Translations under genes and position numbers: made by a program
Assembly: GCF_004959855.1 (NCBI RefSeq)
Contig: NZ_SPNT01000021.1
Location: 1-35,284, forward strand
DNA: 35,284 nt
Direction: 5' to 3'
DNA from: Nitratireductor sp. XY-223
Lineage (GTDB): Bacteria; Pseudomonadota; Alphaproteobacteria; Rhizobiales; Rhizobiaceae
Part shown: positions 23,807 through 32,052 of the stretch, piece by piece
Layout of the letters: the number at the start of each line of letters is the position of its first letter
Numbering within the stretch: position 1 is the stretch's first letter
The notes under the pieces: generated by a model
What the model was told of the DNA's origin: nothing
The model's input: only the letters and a program-made list of their open reading frames with translations
Databases searched by the model: none

Positions 23807-25302
23807 CCAAGCCAAACATCTTGCTGATCGTCACCGACCATTGGATGGCGGAGTTGCTGGGCTGTGCTGGGCATCCGGTCGTCCGAACGCCGACGCTGGA
23901 CGCGATCGCGGCATGTGGCACCCGCTTCACCAACGCCTATTCAGAGCATCCGGTCTGCATCCCCGCCCGCCGCAGTTTGATGACCGGGACCTCGGCACGC
24001 GAACATGGGGATCGCACGTTCCAGGCAAAGCTCGAAATGCCCACCCACCTTCCGACACTGGCACAAACCTTTCGGGATGCTGGATATCAGGCGCACGGTG
24101 TCGGCAAGACCCACACCTATCCGCAGCGGGATCGTCTGGGCTTCGACGACATCCAGTTGGATGACGAAGGACGCACCCACCACGGCGTCACCGACGACTA
24201 CGAGATTTTCCTGGGCGACAATGGCTGGCTGGGCAAACAGTTCGGCCATGGCATATCCAACAATGGCTACGGCGCCACGACCTGGCATCTCCCGGAAGAG
24301 GCGCATGCGACCAGTTGGGCGACCGAAACCATGTGCCGGATCATCCGCCGCAGGGATCCGAAGCGGCCGGCCTTTTGGTACCTGGGATATCGTCACCCGC
24401 ACCCGCCACTGGTGCCGCCGCAGCGGTTTCTGGAGTTTTATCGCGGCATCGAATTGGACAAATCCACGCGCGGCGCATGGTGCGACGAAGAGGACCTGCC
24501 CTTGCTGCTGCAGGGTTTTCAGAAGCGCTATAATTTGTCGGATGTCGAGGCGGATTGGGCCCGGCGGCATTTCTACGCGCTCTGTACCCAGATCGACCAG
24601 AAAATCGGCACCCTGATCGGAACCATTCGCGAAGAGGGTATTCTCGACGATACAATCGTCATGTTCACCTCGGACCACGGCGAAAGTTTCGGCAATCACG
24701 GCATCTGGGCCAAGCAGAATTTCTATGAGAGTTCCGCCAATATCCCGATGATCGTGATGGGATGCAAGGATGACGGGCGTGTGGGCGCGGGTGCAGTCGA
24801 GAACCGGCTCGTTTGCCTTGCCGACGTCATGCCGACCCTTTTGGATCTCGCCGGAATCGACATACCCGAAACGGTGACGGGCCGCTCGATGTTCGGCGAG
24901 ACGCGCGACCATCTTTACGGCGAGTTCGGCGAGGGCGAGCTCAGCAGCCGGATGGTCCATGACGGGCGTTTCAAGCTGATCTACTACCCGGCGGGAAACC
25001 ACTTCCAGCTGTTTGACCTGCAGTCCGACCCAAAAGAGCTGGCAGATGTTTCGGCCCTGCCTGAATTCTCCGACAAACTTGCCGAGTTGAAGGACAAGCT
25101 GTGCAAGGAACTCTACGGAAGCGACCTGGAATGGTTGGCGGGCAATGATCTCAAAGGACTGCCCAACCGCACCTACAGACCGGCGCCCAACCGGGGCCTG
25201 GGACTGACCCGCGGGAATCAATGGCCTGTACCGCCGATCAATCCCGATGGCCTGATGGACTTTTTTCCGGAGTCGGATGACGACGCCGAGGCCTCCGAAT
25301 GA
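23803..25302 (+). CDS. Cytosolic Cys-type sulfatase
   Basis: 499 residues from the ATG overlapping the tctA stop. The sulfatase motif C52-I-P54-A-R56 (VCIPARRSLMTGT) is complete, so C52 should be converted to formylglycine. Metal and active-site residues are in place: D12-H13 in VTDHWM, K102 and H104 in GKTH, and D291-H292 in TSDHGESFG, with K304 after it. No signal peptide, so it hydrolyses a sulfate ester after import. Its four-base overlap with tctA suggests the transporter's cargo is that ester, probably also carrying a carboxylate. It overlaps the next SDR by four bases. Phosphonate monoesterase activity is a known alternative within this superfamily. Confidence 0.9.
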   Translation: MTKPNILLIVTDHWMAELLGCAGHPVVRTPTLDAIAACGTRFTNAYSEHPVCIPARRSLMTGTSAREHGDRTFQAKLEMPTHLPTLAQTFRDAGYQAHGVGKTHTYPQRDRLGFDDIQLDDEGRTHHGVTDDYEIFLGDNGWLGKQFGHGISNNGYGATTWHLPEEAHATSWATETMCRIIRRRDPKRPAFWYLGYRHPHPPLVPPQRFLEFYRGIELDKSTRGAWCDEEDLPLLLQGFQKRYNLSDVEADWARRHFYALCTQIDQKIGTLIGTIREEGILDDTIVMFTSDHGESFGNHGIWAKQNFYESSANIPMIVMGCKDDGRVGAGAVENRLVCLADVMPTLLDLAGIDIPETVTGRSMFGETRDHLYGEFGEGELSSRMVHDGRFKLIYYPAGNHFQLFDLQSDPKELADVSALPEFSDKLAELKDKLCKELYGSDLEWLAGNDLKGLPNRTYRPAPNRGLGLTRGNQWPVPPINPDGLMDFFPESDDDAEASE

Positions 25303-26036
25303 CAGTACTCAAAAAGGCAATTGTCACCGGAGCCACAAGCGGTATCGGGGAAGCCACCGTGCGGGCACTGGCGTCTTCCGGGCGGCAGGTGCTGGCCATT
25401 GCGCGCCGCGAGGAGCGGCTGCGTGCCCTGGCGGACGCGACCGGTGCCGAATTTCTGGTCACCGACGTGCGTCATTTGAGCGAGCAAACAGCACGTTTGA
25501 CCGGGTTTGAACCGGATATCCTGATCAACAATGCCGGCGTCGGCCATGGTATCAGCGGACTTGACGGGGTGTCAGCGGACCAGCTGCAGGAGGCGTTTGA
25601 TATCAATGTGACCGCGCCGTTAAAGCTGATCGCCTATCTGACACCGGGGATGAAAGAGCGCGGGCGCGGCCACATTGTGAACATCGGGTCGATTGCCGGT
25701 CTGCACACCATGATTTCAGCCATCTACGGCGGCACCAAGTCGGCGATCCACCGGATCAGCCAGAATCTGAGGTTCGAATTGTCGGGCACAGGTATCCGCG
25801 TGACCGAAATCGCGCCGGGCCGCGTCGCGTCCGAGTTCTACCAGGCGGCCGAGGGCGACAGCGAAAGGCTCGCCGCGATGGGCACTTCGGACATCCGCGA
25901 ACTGCAGCCTGAGGATATCGCCAACGCGATCCTGTTCGCCCTTGACGCACCGGCGCACGTGAATGTCGCCACACTCGAAATTCTACCGACGGAACAGGCC
26001 GTTGGCGGCGTCAAGGCCGAAGCCGTGAAGGACTAG
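25299..26036 (+). CDS. Short-chain dehydrogenase/reductase (YdfG/serine-3-dehydrogenase-like)
   Basis: 245 residues. Cofactor loop TGATSGIG at 10-17, NNAG at 77-80, catalytic S131, Y143 and K147 (YGGTK). The ending, with ALDAPAHVNVATLEILPTEQ, is typical of the YdfG-like SDR branch that oxidises beta-hydroxy acids such as 3-hydroxypropionate or serine. It overlaps the sulfatase gene by four bases. In context it may oxidise the alcohol freed by sulfate removal. Confidence 0.88.
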   Translation: MTVLKKAIVTGATSGIGEATVRALASSGRQVLAIARREERLRALADATGAEFLVTDVRHLSEQTARLTGFEPDILINNAGVGHGISGLDGVSADQLQEAFDINVTAPLKLIAYLTPGMKERGRGHIVNIGSIAGLHTMISAIYGGTKSAIHRISQNLRFELSGTGIRVTEIAPGRVASEFYQAAEGDSERLAAMGTSDIRELQPEDIANAILFALDAPAHVNVATLEILPTEQAVGGVKAEAVKD

Positions 26037-26044
26037 AGAGCAAT

Positions 26045-26791
26045 ATGGGACGACTGGCAGGCAAGACAGCATTGGTAACGGGCGGCGGGAATGGAATCGG
26101 CAGAGCCTGTGTTCTGCGCTTTGCCGAAGAAGGCGCGCAGATGATCGTTGCCGATTTCAATCCCGAGGCCGCCGGAAAGGTGGTCGAGGAAGTGGCGGCC
26201 GCAGGCGGCAAGGCGGTGCCGGTCACCGGCGACGTCAGCGATGAGGCGAGCGTCGATCAGATGGTTGCAGCCGGCGTCGACGCATTCGGTGGTATCGACA
26301 TTCTCCTGAACAGCGCCGGCGGCGGGTCGACCAGGGACGGTCCGGTCACCGAACTGGACCTCGATGAGTTCTGGCGCACGGTCCGCGTCGATCTTTTCGG
26401 CACACTCCTGTGTTGCCGCAAGGTCATCCCCGAAATGGTGCGCGCCGGCGGTGGGTCGATCATCAACATTTCGTCTCTGAGGGCCGTCATCGGCACCCAC
26501 GGGGCGGACGCCTACACCGCGTCGAAGGGCGGCGTGCTTTCGATGACCCGCGCCATCGCCATGCAATGGGCGAAGCACAATATCCGCGCCAATGTGATGG
26601 CGCCCGGCGTCGTCCTGACCGAGCGCGTCTCGGCGTTCATCAAGGAAGACAATCCGATCTACCGGAAGTCGCTGCTGGGCCCTTCGGAACCCGAGGATGT
26701 CGCATCGCTGGCGCTTTACCTGGCAAGTGATGAATCGCGCAGGGTCACCGGTGCGGTATTGCGGCTCGACGGCGGCGCAAGCATCTACTGA
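26045..26791 (+). CDS. Short-chain dehydrogenase/reductase (FabG-like)
   Basis: 248 residues. Cofactor loop TGGGNGIG at 12-19, NSAG at 89-92, catalytic Ser at 143-144, Y157 and K161 (AYTASKGG), and the closing VLRLDGGASIY. Asp38 after the second strand (IVADFN) suggests a preference for NAD over NADP. Last gene of the TTT-sulfatase operon, eight bases after the previous stop. Together the two SDRs could oxidise and re-reduce one carbon or act on two hydroxyls of the desulfated product. The 88-base gap before the convergent gene shows no strong terminator. Confidence 0.88.
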   Translation: MGRLAGKTALVTGGGNGIGRACVLRFAEEGAQMIVADFNPEAAGKVVEEVAAAGGKAVPVTGDVSDEASVDQMVAAGVDAFGGIDILLNSAGGGSTRDGPVTELDLDEFWRTVRVDLFGTLLCCRKVIPEMVRAGGGSIINISSLRAVIGTHGADAYTASKGGVLSMTRAIAMQWAKHNIRANVMAPGVVLTERVSAFIKEDNPIYRKSLLGPSEPEDVASLALYLASDESRRVTGAVLRLDGGASIY

Positions 26792-26879
26792 CGGCGTTCC
26801 GGCCGCGTTGTCTGGTTAAGTGCCACCCGAGTGTTCGAAAGGCGGCATCCTCTGCCGGGCGGCATCGGCTGAAGGACCC

Positions 26880-27230
26880 CTATTCCTCTGGAACTGAGGT
26901 CCAGCACGCGCAGCTGTTGGGAGAAATAATGAGGGGTATATGATACCGCGCCGAATTCGCTGGCATGAGAATCCTGAACACGATTTCCCTTGCAATCGGC
27001 GTATGTTCCCAGGCCCGGCCCTGCCAGAATATCCCCACCCGGAAGCACAGCTCATATTCCGTCGCCGGATCGTAGCCGGCGATATCGACCTGTTCACAAA
27101 GGCGGCCGCCTTCGTCGGTTGAACTGTCAAACAGGATCTCGCCCGAGGCCAGGTTTTTCAGCACCACCGGAATTCCCGGCGCATGGGTGCCGTCCGTGCC
27201 GTTGAGAACGTGGGAGGAAATGACGGCCAT
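26880..27230 (-). CDS. Transthyretin-like protein, 5-hydroxyisourate hydrolase family, lacking YRGS
   Basis: 116 residues, normal length for the family. The N-terminus VISSHVLNGTDGTHAPGIPV matches the STHVLD start of 5-hydroxyisourate hydrolases; H7, R43 (in DEGGRL) and H97 (in RYHIPLIISP) correspond to the family's active-site His-Arg-His. The C-terminal tetrapeptide YRGS, which closes the hydrolase active site, is replaced by an unrelated SCACWTSVPEE tail. Neither alternate frame restores it. Its ATG overlaps the ThDP gene stop by one base (TAATG), so it is coupled to that enzyme. Known members open the ring of 5-hydroxyisourate in purine breakdown; here a different ring or lactone hydrolysis is likely. 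Family fairly secure, reaction open. Confidence 0.75.
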   Translation of the reverse strand: MAVISSHVLNGTDGTHAPGIPVVLKNLASGEILFDSSTDEGGRLCEQVDIAGYDPATEYELCFRVGIFWQGRAWEHTPIAREIVFRILMPANSARYHIPLIISPNSCACWTSVPEE

Positions 27231-28960
27231 TACTCGATCGATGCCTTGTCGCGCTTGTCGGACGTCGCCGCCACGATCGGCGAAATGACGCCCCGGCACT
27301 TGACGTTGATGCAGGCGGTCTTGCCGCTGGCCAGGGCGCGCTCCATTGCGCCCGGCAACGCGTCGCGGCGCGTCACCAGTTCGCCGTATCCGCCAAGGCC
27401 CTCGAACATGGTGTGAAAGGGAATATCGCGAAAATCCGTGGCGAAATGCTTGCCGCTGGAAAACAGCCGTTCCTGCTGCTGGCTGATGCAATCCAGCCCG
27501 CCGTTGTTGTCCACCACCACCACGATGGGGATGTTCTCCTGGAAACAGGCCTCGATCGACAGGCCGCCCGACAGAAAGGCCCCGTCGCCGGTTACAAGAA
27601 CCGTCGTCCGCTCGGGGTTCACGTTCTTCGCCGCCAGGGCGAACGAGACGCCGACCCCCAGAAGGGAATAGTTGCCGGGATGCAGAATGCCACCGAGCTT
27701 GCGGCCGCGCGCGGCGGCGATGTTCGTCGCGATCTCGTTCCAGAAATGCGTGTTGCCGCCGTCAAAGACCAGCCAGTCGCCATCCTTCATGGCCGCCTGG
27801 ACATCGAGCGCCAGCTGCAGCGGATGCATCAGGCGATCGTTCTCGGCGTCAGCCGCGGTTTCGGAAGCGATGTGATCGGACCACTTTGAAACCCAGGCGG
27901 CCCGGCGTTCGCGCTGCAACGCCAACCAGCTGTCCCAACGGCGATCGATCCCCATGAGAGCGTCGAAAAAGGCACCGGGATCGCACAACAGCTGAAGGTC
28001 AGCCCCAATATTGTAGTCCAGTTCCTCGTGGCTGCCGTTCACGCAGATGAGTTTCGTGCCCTCGGGAATAAATGGCGGGTTGCCGAAGTTCATCTGGTTG
28101 TCGAGCCGGCAGCCCACCATCAGCACGACGTCGGCCTCGTGAACGGCCTGCTTGGAAGGATGGTACTGGTGGAAATCGGCAAGCCCCAGATAGGCCTCGC
28201 ACGCCTCGCCCAGCATCTTGGTGTGATACGGCACATTGAACATCGGAATTTTGAGCTCGGCCCCAGCGGCCGCCATCTTCTCTTCGCCGCCCGACCACCA
28301 GATACCGTGCCCGCCGATCAGCACCGGACGCCGGGCTGTCTTTACGGCATCGAGCACCTCGGCCAGCGGCTCAGGATCCGGCCAGGCGCGCGGAACGGGA
28401 CGGTCCTTCCTGTCAAAGGGGCGTTCCCCGCGCCCCGCGTCCTCCTCAAACGAGGAGAACATGATGTCCACCGGCAGTGAAAGATGCACGGGCCCGGGAT
28501 AGCCGGTCGTCGCGGCGTGCCAGGCGCGCTCGACGAATTCGCCGATGCGAGCGCCATCGGTGATCTGCACCGAATATTTGGTCAATGGCGCCGCAATGGC
28601 GACGTCGTCGATTTCCTTGAAGCCGCCCGCGCCCTGGCGCTTGAGGGTGGACGATCCGGTGATGAAAATCACCGGTGACCGTTCTCCCCAGGCCTCCAGC
28701 ATTGCCGGGACAGCGTTGGCAAAGCCTTCCGGGCCGACCAGGCACACCGCCGGCTTTCGCGTGATCCGGGCGTGGCCATCCGCCAGATGACCGGCCACCT
28801 GTTCATGCGGACAGTTGATGACCGGCATCTGGCATTCCATGAAGCCCTCGAGCGCCGGGTTGCAAAATCCGCCGGCGAGCGTGAACACATGGTCGACGCC
28901 CTTTTCTTTCAGGGCCCGCGCCAGCAGGGCGCCGCCGCGGATGCGTTTGGGTTCGGACAT
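27230..28960 (-). CDS. ThDP-dependent lyase/decarboxylase (acetolactate synthase-like family)
   Basis: 576 residues from the ATG at 28960, with AGGAG 11 bases upstream (a GTG at 28969 is too close to that site). Pyrimidine domain at the N-terminus holds the ThDP-activating E53 in NCPHEQVAGHLADGHAR. The pyrophosphate domain has G458-D-G460 and N485-N486 with 24 residues between. ITGSSTLKRQGAGGFKEID and YPGPVHLSLPVDI are typical of the IlvB/benzoylformate decarboxylase/2-hydroxyacyl-CoA lyase superfamily. Retention of E53 argues against glyoxylate carboligase, which has Val there. Placed 20 bases after an alpha-hydroxy-acid oxidase gene, it probably consumes the 2-oxo acid that enzyme makes. 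Confidence 0.85.
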   Translation of the reverse strand: MSEPKRIRGGALLARALKEKGVDHVFTLAGGFCNPALEGFMECQMPVINCPHEQVAGHLADGHARITRKPAVCLVGPEGFANAVPAMLEAWGERSPVIFITGSSTLKRQGAGGFKEIDDVAIAAPLTKYSVQITDGARIGEFVERAWHAATTGYPGPVHLSLPVDIMFSSFEEDAGRGERPFDRKDRPVPRAWPDPEPLAEVLDAVKTARRPVLIGGHGIWWSGGEEKMAAAGAELKIPMFNVPYHTKMLGEACEAYLGLADFHQYHPSKQAVHEADVVLMVGCRLDNQMNFGNPPFIPEGTKLICVNGSHEELDYNIGADLQLLCDPGAFFDALMGIDRRWDSWLALQRERRAAWVSKWSDHIASETAADAENDRLMHPLQLALDVQAAMKDGDWLVFDGGNTHFWNEIATNIAAARGRKLGGILHPGNYSLLGVGVSFALAAKNVNPERTTVLVTGDGAFLSGGLSIEACFQENIPIVVVVDNNGGLDCISQQQERLFSSGKHFATDFRDIPFHTMFEGLGGYGELVTRRDALPGAMERALASGKTACINVKCRGVISPIVAATSDKRDKASIE

Positions 28961-28980
28961 CGGCTTCACCGCTCCTGTTG

Positions 28981-30171
28981 CTATTGGCCGGCGACGTGCA
29001 GTCTCGCGCCGCCGCCGTCTGATTGCGGATCGTCGGCCGCCTCGCCATCATCGAAGAGATTGTGGGGACCAAGGTCGGACACGCTGGTGGTTCCGAGTTG
29101 CGCCATCGTTATGTCGATATCCTCGGCCAGACAACGCAACAGGTCCTTGAGACCGCGTTTCCTGTTGGCACCCAATGCGTACATGACCGGCCGTCCGAGC
29201 ATGACGAAATCGGCACCCAGGATCAGGGCCTTCACGATATCCTCGCCGTTGCGGACGCCGCTGTCGAAAAGCAGGGGCATAGCCGGCCCGACCGCCTGCC
29301 GGACGATCGGAAGCAATTTCAGCGAGGGCGGCACGCCGTCCAATTGGCGCGCGCCGTGGTTCGACACGTAGATGGCATCCACACCGGCCTGCTGTGCCCG
29401 GACCGCGTCCTCAGGCGAGGTGATGCCCTTGACGACGAGCTTGCCGCCCCACCGCTTGCGCAGTTTTTCCAGAAACGACCAATCGGCCCCGGCGCGGCTG
29501 GCATTGCGGACAAATCGCTCGCCGCGCTCGGCCGGGACATGGTTCTTGGGCGACGGCACGCCCGCAAAGAGGGTTGAAACAGACCAGAGCGGGTGACAGG
29601 CAAAATCCACAAACGCGCCCGGCGTCATCTTGAACGGCATGGTGAATCCGTTTCTGAGATCGCGGACCCGGCGCGACACCTGCGGCACATCCACCGTCAG
29701 CACGAGGGTCGAATAGCCCACCTCCTGGGCGCGGTCCGCCGTTGCCAGGGAAATGTCGGCGGACTGACCGAAATAGAGCTGGAACCAGACGTTCTTTCCG
29801 GCCCATTCGTAGACGCTCTCCAAAGTGCTGGAGCCGGCAGACGACAGGCACATGGGAATGTTCAGTTCACGGGCCGTCTCGGCGATCATGCGATCGGCGT
29901 GCGGGCAGGCAAGATTGCACATGCCCATGGGGGCCACTCCGAAGGGCGCGTCATATTGCGCATCCAGCAAACGCGTTGACTGGGAACGGCCCTCGACATC
30001 GGCCATGACACGGGGCTGAAGCAGGATCTTGTCGAACTGTTCGAGGTTGCGGGCCATTCCCGTCTCCCGCCCTGCCCCGCCCTCGATGAAATCGAAGACC
30101 ATGCGCGGCAGGCGCCGTTTCGCCAGACGGCGGGCGTCCTCGGTTGAAAAAATGCGATTTGCAGGTCGCAT
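28981..30171 (-). CDS. FMN-dependent alpha-hydroxy-acid oxidase/dehydrogenase
   Basis: 396 residues. Family landmarks: FDFIEGGAGRE at 26-36, APFGVAPMG at 75-83, WFQLYFG with Y133, LTVDVP with D161, RRVRDLRNGF with R170, K248 in VVKGI, and the active-site H272 in SNHGARQLDGVP. These enzymes oxidise L-2-hydroxy acids to 2-oxo acids, passing electrons to oxygen or the respiratory chain. Two unusual points: the substrate-binding Tyr (Y24 in spinach glycolate oxidase) is Phe28 here, and the usual SNHGGRQLD reads SNHGARQLD. AGGA lies about 8 bases before the ATG. First gene of a three-gene operon divergent from the TRAP transporter. Confidence 0.88.
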   Translation of the reverse strand: MRPANRIFSTEDARRLAKRRLPRMVFDFIEGGAGRETGMARNLEQFDKILLQPRVMADVEGRSQSTRLLDAQYDAPFGVAPMGMCNLACPHADRMIAETARELNIPMCLSSAGSSTLESVYEWAGKNVWFQLYFGQSADISLATADRAQEVGYSTLVLTVDVPQVSRRVRDLRNGFTMPFKMTPGAFVDFACHPLWSVSTLFAGVPSPKNHVPAERGERFVRNASRAGADWSFLEKLRKRWGGKLVVKGITSPEDAVRAQQAGVDAIYVSNHGARQLDGVPPSLKLLPIVRQAVGPAMPLLFDSGVRNGEDIVKALILGADFVMLGRPVMYALGANRKRGLKDLLRCLAEDIDITMAQLGTTSVSDLGPHNLFDDGEAADDPQSDGGGARLHVAGQ

Positions 30172-30329
30172 GACGAATGTCCTGTCGCACCAGTAGGTCA
30201 GCTCGGAATTCGTCTAGGTTATCTGTGGAGCGAAGAATTGAACCAATCGAAAAGCTTCGGGCACATATACGCTTTGGCTATGATTTTCCGTATTCACGGT
30301 CGCATTCATAGGCTGAGCGCATAGGTCCC

Positions 30330-30348
30330 GACCGGAATTCTATTGGTC
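30330..30348. promoter_or_regulatory. GACC-N11-GGTC inverted repeat in the divergent promoter region
   Basis: The 298-bp gap 30172-30469 separates the oxidase operon from the TRAP operon and holds no gene I can support. GACC at 30330-30333 and GGTC at 30345-30348 are inverted with an 11-base spacer, the spacing of LysR boxes, so this is a possible site for the nearby LysR protein. A shorter CGAA-N4-TTCG repeat occurs near 30250-30265. Short arms make both uncertain. Confidence 0.25.
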
Positions 30349-30469
30349 CTGAGGCAAACCCTCGCAGTAGTTTTTACACTGACGCGAAGGATTCCAACGT
30401 CCTCCGCTCGATACAGGTGGACGCGCCCCACGACCGGCGGAATGCGGACACGATGTTTGGGAGGAAACA

Positions 30470-31471
30470 ATGAAACTTTTCAAGATATTCGCTGTAGGCG
30501 CCGTGCTTACGTCTTCTCTGTTTTCGGCCAGTCTGGCGGGCGCCGAGGAAATTGTCGCGCGCCTGTCGGTTCATTGGGGACCCAAGCACCACAGCGCCAT
30601 CCATGCACAGATGTTCGCCGACGAAGTCAACAAGCGGGCTGAGGGTCGGTTGAGAATTGACGTGTTTCCCGCCGGCCAGCTCTTCGGCATCCGCGAACAG
30701 CTGGGCGCGGTGACATCCGGCGCCGTCGAGATGGGCGGTATCGTTGGTGTCGTGTCCTTTCCGCCGATCAACAAGAACTACAATGTCGTGTCCTTCACCG
30801 GGCTGTTCGACAGTTATGACGAACAGCGCGGATTCTTCACCGATGATCCGGCGGGCATGGCGATTTGGGACGACATCACCGGCAAATCCGATTCCGTTCT
30901 TCTGATGTACAATCCGGTGGGACCGGTCATGACCTTCTCGACGAAGGAACTGAACGGCGTGGATTCGATGTCCGGCCTCAAGGCCCGCGCCCTGATCGGG
31001 GCCGAGCGCCCGATGTGGGAGGCCCTTGGCGCCAACACCGTATCAATGCCGACCGGCGAGGTGTATTCAGGCCTGCAGACCGGAATGATCGACACCATCA
31101 ACAGCCCGCCGGGCTCGATCCGCGCATTCAGCTGGTGGGAATTCCTGACCCATGGACAAAAACCCTACCAGTATTTTGCAGACGCCTACATCATGGCAAA
31201 CGCCACCTGGTTCAAAGCACTGCCCGAGGATCTTCAGCAACTGCTGCTGGACGTTGGCGCGGAGATCGGACAGATTTCCACCGATACGATCATGCAAACG
31301 GGAGAAGAGACACTGGTCGAGTTCCAGGAGCGCGGCGGCGTGGTCAACGAGCTGGCCGGCGATGAAGCTGCCAAGTTCGACATGCTCATGAAAGACAAGG
31401 TGCAGCCCGTCATTGCCGACAAGATCGATGCGGACGCTCTGAGCGCCGCACAGGCCTACTCGACGAATTGA
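30470..31471 (+). CDS. dctP: TRAP transporter substrate-binding protein
   Basis: 333 residues with a Sec signal peptide (residues 1 to about 25, cleavage after LAGA). The DctP core is clear: RLSVHWGPKHHSAIHAQMFA, DVFPAGQLFGIREQL, and GLKARALIGAERPMWEALGA, where the Arg of the RA segment is the position that binds the substrate carboxylate in this family. MPTGEVYSGLQTGMIDTINS follows. GGGAGGAAAC precedes the ATG. As DctP ligands are nearly always carboxylates, and the divergent operon starts with an alpha-hydroxy-acid oxidase, a 2-hydroxy acid is a reasonable cargo. Confidence 0.93.
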   Translation: MKLFKIFAVGAVLTSSLFSASLAGAEEIVARLSVHWGPKHHSAIHAQMFADEVNKRAEGRLRIDVFPAGQLFGIREQLGAVTSGAVEMGGIVGVVSFPPINKNYNVVSFTGLFDSYDEQRGFFTDDPAGMAIWDDITGKSDSVLLMYNPVGPVMTFSTKELNGVDSMSGLKARALIGAERPMWEALGANTVSMPTGEVYSGLQTGMIDTINSPPGSIRAFSWWEFLTHGQKPYQYFADAYIMANATWFKALPEDLQQLLLDVGAEIGQISTDTIMQTGEETLVEFQERGGVVNELAGDEAAKFDMLMKDKVQPVIADKIDADALSAAQAYSTN

Positions 31472-31533
31472 CCCGGGACTGGCGTGGCCCGCCACCGCGC
31501 GGGCCACGTCGCCGCCGGCCGGAAACCAATCAC

Positions 31534-32052
31534 ATGAATCCGATCCTATTTGTCTTGCGCCGGATCAACGGCGCACTGGAAAAGCTGACAGCCGTAACCT
31601 CCTCGGCGATTGCCGCGGTAATGGTGCTGGCGCTGACACTCAGCGCGGTCACGCGCTATGTCAGCGGCACCGGGTATGACTGGTTCATCGAACTGCCGCC
31701 CGCTCTGGTTCCGTGGATGGTCTTTCCCCTGCTCGGCCCGCTTCTCCGCTCTGGATCGCATATACAGGTGGATCTCCTTCCCAGCATTCTCAAAGGACGA
31801 TCGCTGCTGGCGCTGAAGATGTTCATCTACGTCACCGTGCTCACCGGTGCGGTCATCTTCTTTCTGGCGGGCAATGAGGCCGTTGCGCTGTTTCGGCGCC
31901 TTGGCCAGCTGATGGAGCTGGAAATCGAGATACCCATCTGGTGGATGTATCTGGCGTTCCCGACGGGATTTGCGATCCTGATCCTGTTCTCGTTGGAACT
32001 GCTCCTCGAAACACTGCAGGATTTCGCCAGGTTCGAAGAGGCCGCAGCATGA
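31534..32052 (+). CDS. dctQ: TRAP transporter small membrane subunit
   Basis: 172 residues from the ATG at 31534; an earlier TTG at 31468 overlaps the dctP stop but would add a charged, proline-rich tail unlike this family. Four membrane segments at about 20-45, 55-75, 95-115 and 140-160. The segment WFIELPPALVPWMVFPLLGP and SGSHIQVDLLP match the DctQ pattern of a middle loop with GxHxxVD. It overlaps dctM by four bases (ATGA). Confidence 0.88.
   Translation: MNPILFVLRRINGALEKLTAVTSSAIAAVMVLALTLSAVTRYVSGTGYDWFIELPPALVPWMVFPLLGPLLRSGSHIQVDLLPSILKGRSLLALKMFIYVTVLTGAVIFFLAGNEAVALFRRLGQLMELEIEIPIWWMYLAFPTGFAILILFSLELLLETLQDFARFEEAAA

Noticed and set aside
23941-25221. A 426-codon minus-strand frame opposite the sulfatase gene
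   Set aside because: The sulfatase frame has every catalytic motif and couples to both neighbours; the antisense frame has none.
26880-26960. Frameshift at the end of the transthyretin-like gene hiding a YRGS tail
   Set aside because: I read the other two minus-strand frames past the HIPLIISP motif. Neither gives YRGS before running on into unrelated residues.
27230-28960. ThDP enzyme as glyoxylate carboligase of ureide breakdown
   Set aside because: Glyoxylate carboligase lacks the conserved ThDP-activating glutamate; this protein keeps it (E53), and no hydroxypyruvate isomerase or tartronate semialdehyde reductase is adjacent.
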